DNA of 6,552 nt from Rickettsiales bacterium (GTDB taxonomy: Bacteria > Pseudomonadota > Alphaproteobacteria > Rickettsiales > UBA1997). The stretch lies in assembly GCA_947496905.1 (NCBI GenBank), contig CANMEW010000073.1, positions 1 to 6,552 of the forward strand. The letters run 5' to 3'. A program made the translations under genes and the position numbers. Positions 5,662 to 6,552 of the stretch are shown in pieces. Under the pieces are notes generated by a model, which had not been told where the DNA came from, made no database searches, and saw only the letters and a program-made list of their open reading frames with translations. Position 1 is the stretch's first letter, and every line of letters begins with the position of its first letter.

Positions 5662-6532
5662 ATCCCCTCCCCAGCAAGAAAAGTCAAAGATCCGCAAAAA
5701 AAGCTCACTTCAAAAAATTACTAAATTTCCTCCTCAACCTCTTCGGCAAAAAAACCAAAAAATCATTTTTTTCCATCATCTCCCACCTTCTTGACGGCTA
5801 CGAAAAAGAAGGGCTGATCAATGTGGAAGAAAAAAAAATGTTCAAAAATATCGCATCTTTTGGTGACAAAAGAGTTTCCAGCATCATGACCCCGCGCGCT
5901 GACATCATTGCCATCAAGCACGACGCCACTCTCGAAGAAATCAAAAAAATAATCACCACTAACGGCCACACGCGCATTCCGGTTTTCAAAGAAAATTTTG
6001 ACGAAATTATTGGCTTCATTCACAGCAAAGATTTGGCAAAATTTTTGTGCGACAACGACCAAGGCTTCTCCGTAGCAAAAATTTTACGGAAAATTTTATT
6101 TGTGCCGGGCTCGATGAAGCTGCTAGACGTAATGTTGCGCATGCGCATGGCGCGTACTCACGTCGCGATTGTTTTGGATGAGTTTGGTGGCGTTGACGGT
6201 TTCGTAACCATTGAAAATTTATGGAAGAGATCGTTGGGGAAATTGAGGACGAGCATGATTTGCCGTCCAACAGCCTATTTTTCCGCATCAAAAAAATTGA
6301 CGACGGAAATTTTCAATTCGGTGGCCGCGTAGAAATAGACAAGGCGGAGGAAGTTTTGCAGACAAAAATTCGTGGGGAGTGGGATGAGTTCGAAACCATC
6401 GGCGGCTTCGTGATGTCAATATTTAAGCGCGTTCCAGAGATTGGCGAGGAAGTCCAGAAGCATGGTCTCAACATTAAAATTATCGATGCCGACAACCGCT
6501 CAGTTAAGCTGGTGGAGATTGCAAAGAATTAG
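5658..6532 (+). pseudogene. CorC/HlyC (TlyC-like) CBS-domain protein with a one-base frameshift
   Basis: Cytosolic CorC/HlyC-type protein, annotated in relatives as haemolysin C or magnesium/cobalt efflux factor; the function is uncertain. In frame from ATG 5658: a basic N-terminus, ISHLLDGYEKEGLI (40-53), VSSIMTPRADIIAI (73-86) and TRIPVFKENFDEIIGFIHSK (105-124) in the first CBS motif, a second CBS motif with LLDVMLRMRMARTHVAIVLD (155-174), then EFGGVDGFVTIENL (175-188). The expected next segment, MEEIVGEIEDEHD, appears in another frame from ATG 6221 and runs to the stop at 6532 as the CorC_HlyC domain. One base is missing in the run at 6213-6221 (GAAAATTTATG). Restoring it gives 291 residues, normal for the family. 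As written, the first frame would end at 6332 with an unrelated tail. The start overlaps the ybeY stop (ATGA). This is either a true mutation or an A/T homopolymer error. Confidence 0.88.
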
Positions 6533-6552
6533 GGAGTGGCGGGCTTAGTCGC

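Noticed and set aside
5273..6495. Minus-strand open frames across ybeY and corC/hlyC
   Set aside because: No family-like motifs; they overlap conserved plus-strand genes and reflect base composition.
1..6552. tRNA, rRNA, riboswitch
   Set aside because: No cloverleaf, rRNA segment or riboswitch core was recognised on either strand by eye.

Overview
The window looks like chromosome from an AT-rich alphaproteobacterium, most likely a member of or a relative of the Rickettsiales. The reasons are the HflC, YbeY, HlyC/TlyC-type CBS protein and ferrochelatase sequences, the long A/T runs in coding DNA, the near absence of Shine-Dalgarno sequences, and palindromic elements inserted in and beside genes. 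The placement is inferred from remembered family sequences, not from a search.

Left part, minus strand. A leftward unit starts at 2708 and runs: a multi-pass membrane protein (2037-2708, possibly a DUF4040/MbhE-like subunit of the Mrp/Mbh kind), a DUF4160 gene with a one-base frameshift (1769-2024), a DUF2442 gene (1528-1767) and hflC (655-1515). Gaps are 1 to 12 bases, so this reads as one operon. HflC's usual partner HflK is absent and the DUF4160/DUF2442 pair sits in the place upstream of it. A perfect 32-base palindrome (551-582) separates hflC from a further minus-strand gene, a 5'-partial DUF1016-family gene (1-536) that runs off the left edge.

Middle, 2709-3041. This is the divergent intergenic region. 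It is mostly filled by a 218-bp MITE-like palindromic element (2808-3025) with 17-bp perfect terminal inverted repeats and a CTTA duplication at each end. The element ends 16 bases before the znuB start.

Right part, plus strand. A tightly packed operon znuB-hemH-ybeY-corC/hlyC (3042-6532) covers zinc import, the last step of haem synthesis, rRNA maturation and a CBS-domain membrane-associated protein. Every gene junction is a 4-base ATGA overlap, which implies translational coupling and fixes the starts. Two oddities stand out: ybeY carries two identical 96-bp in-frame repeat units right after its start codon, and corC/hlyC is broken by a one-base deletion near 6220.

The most interesting item is the in-frame, hairpin-rich 96-bp repeat in ybeY, which resembles in behaviour (not in recognised sequence) the palindromic elements known to insert into Rickettsia genes. 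The two single-base frameshifts should be checked as sequencing errors before they are treated as pseudogenes.
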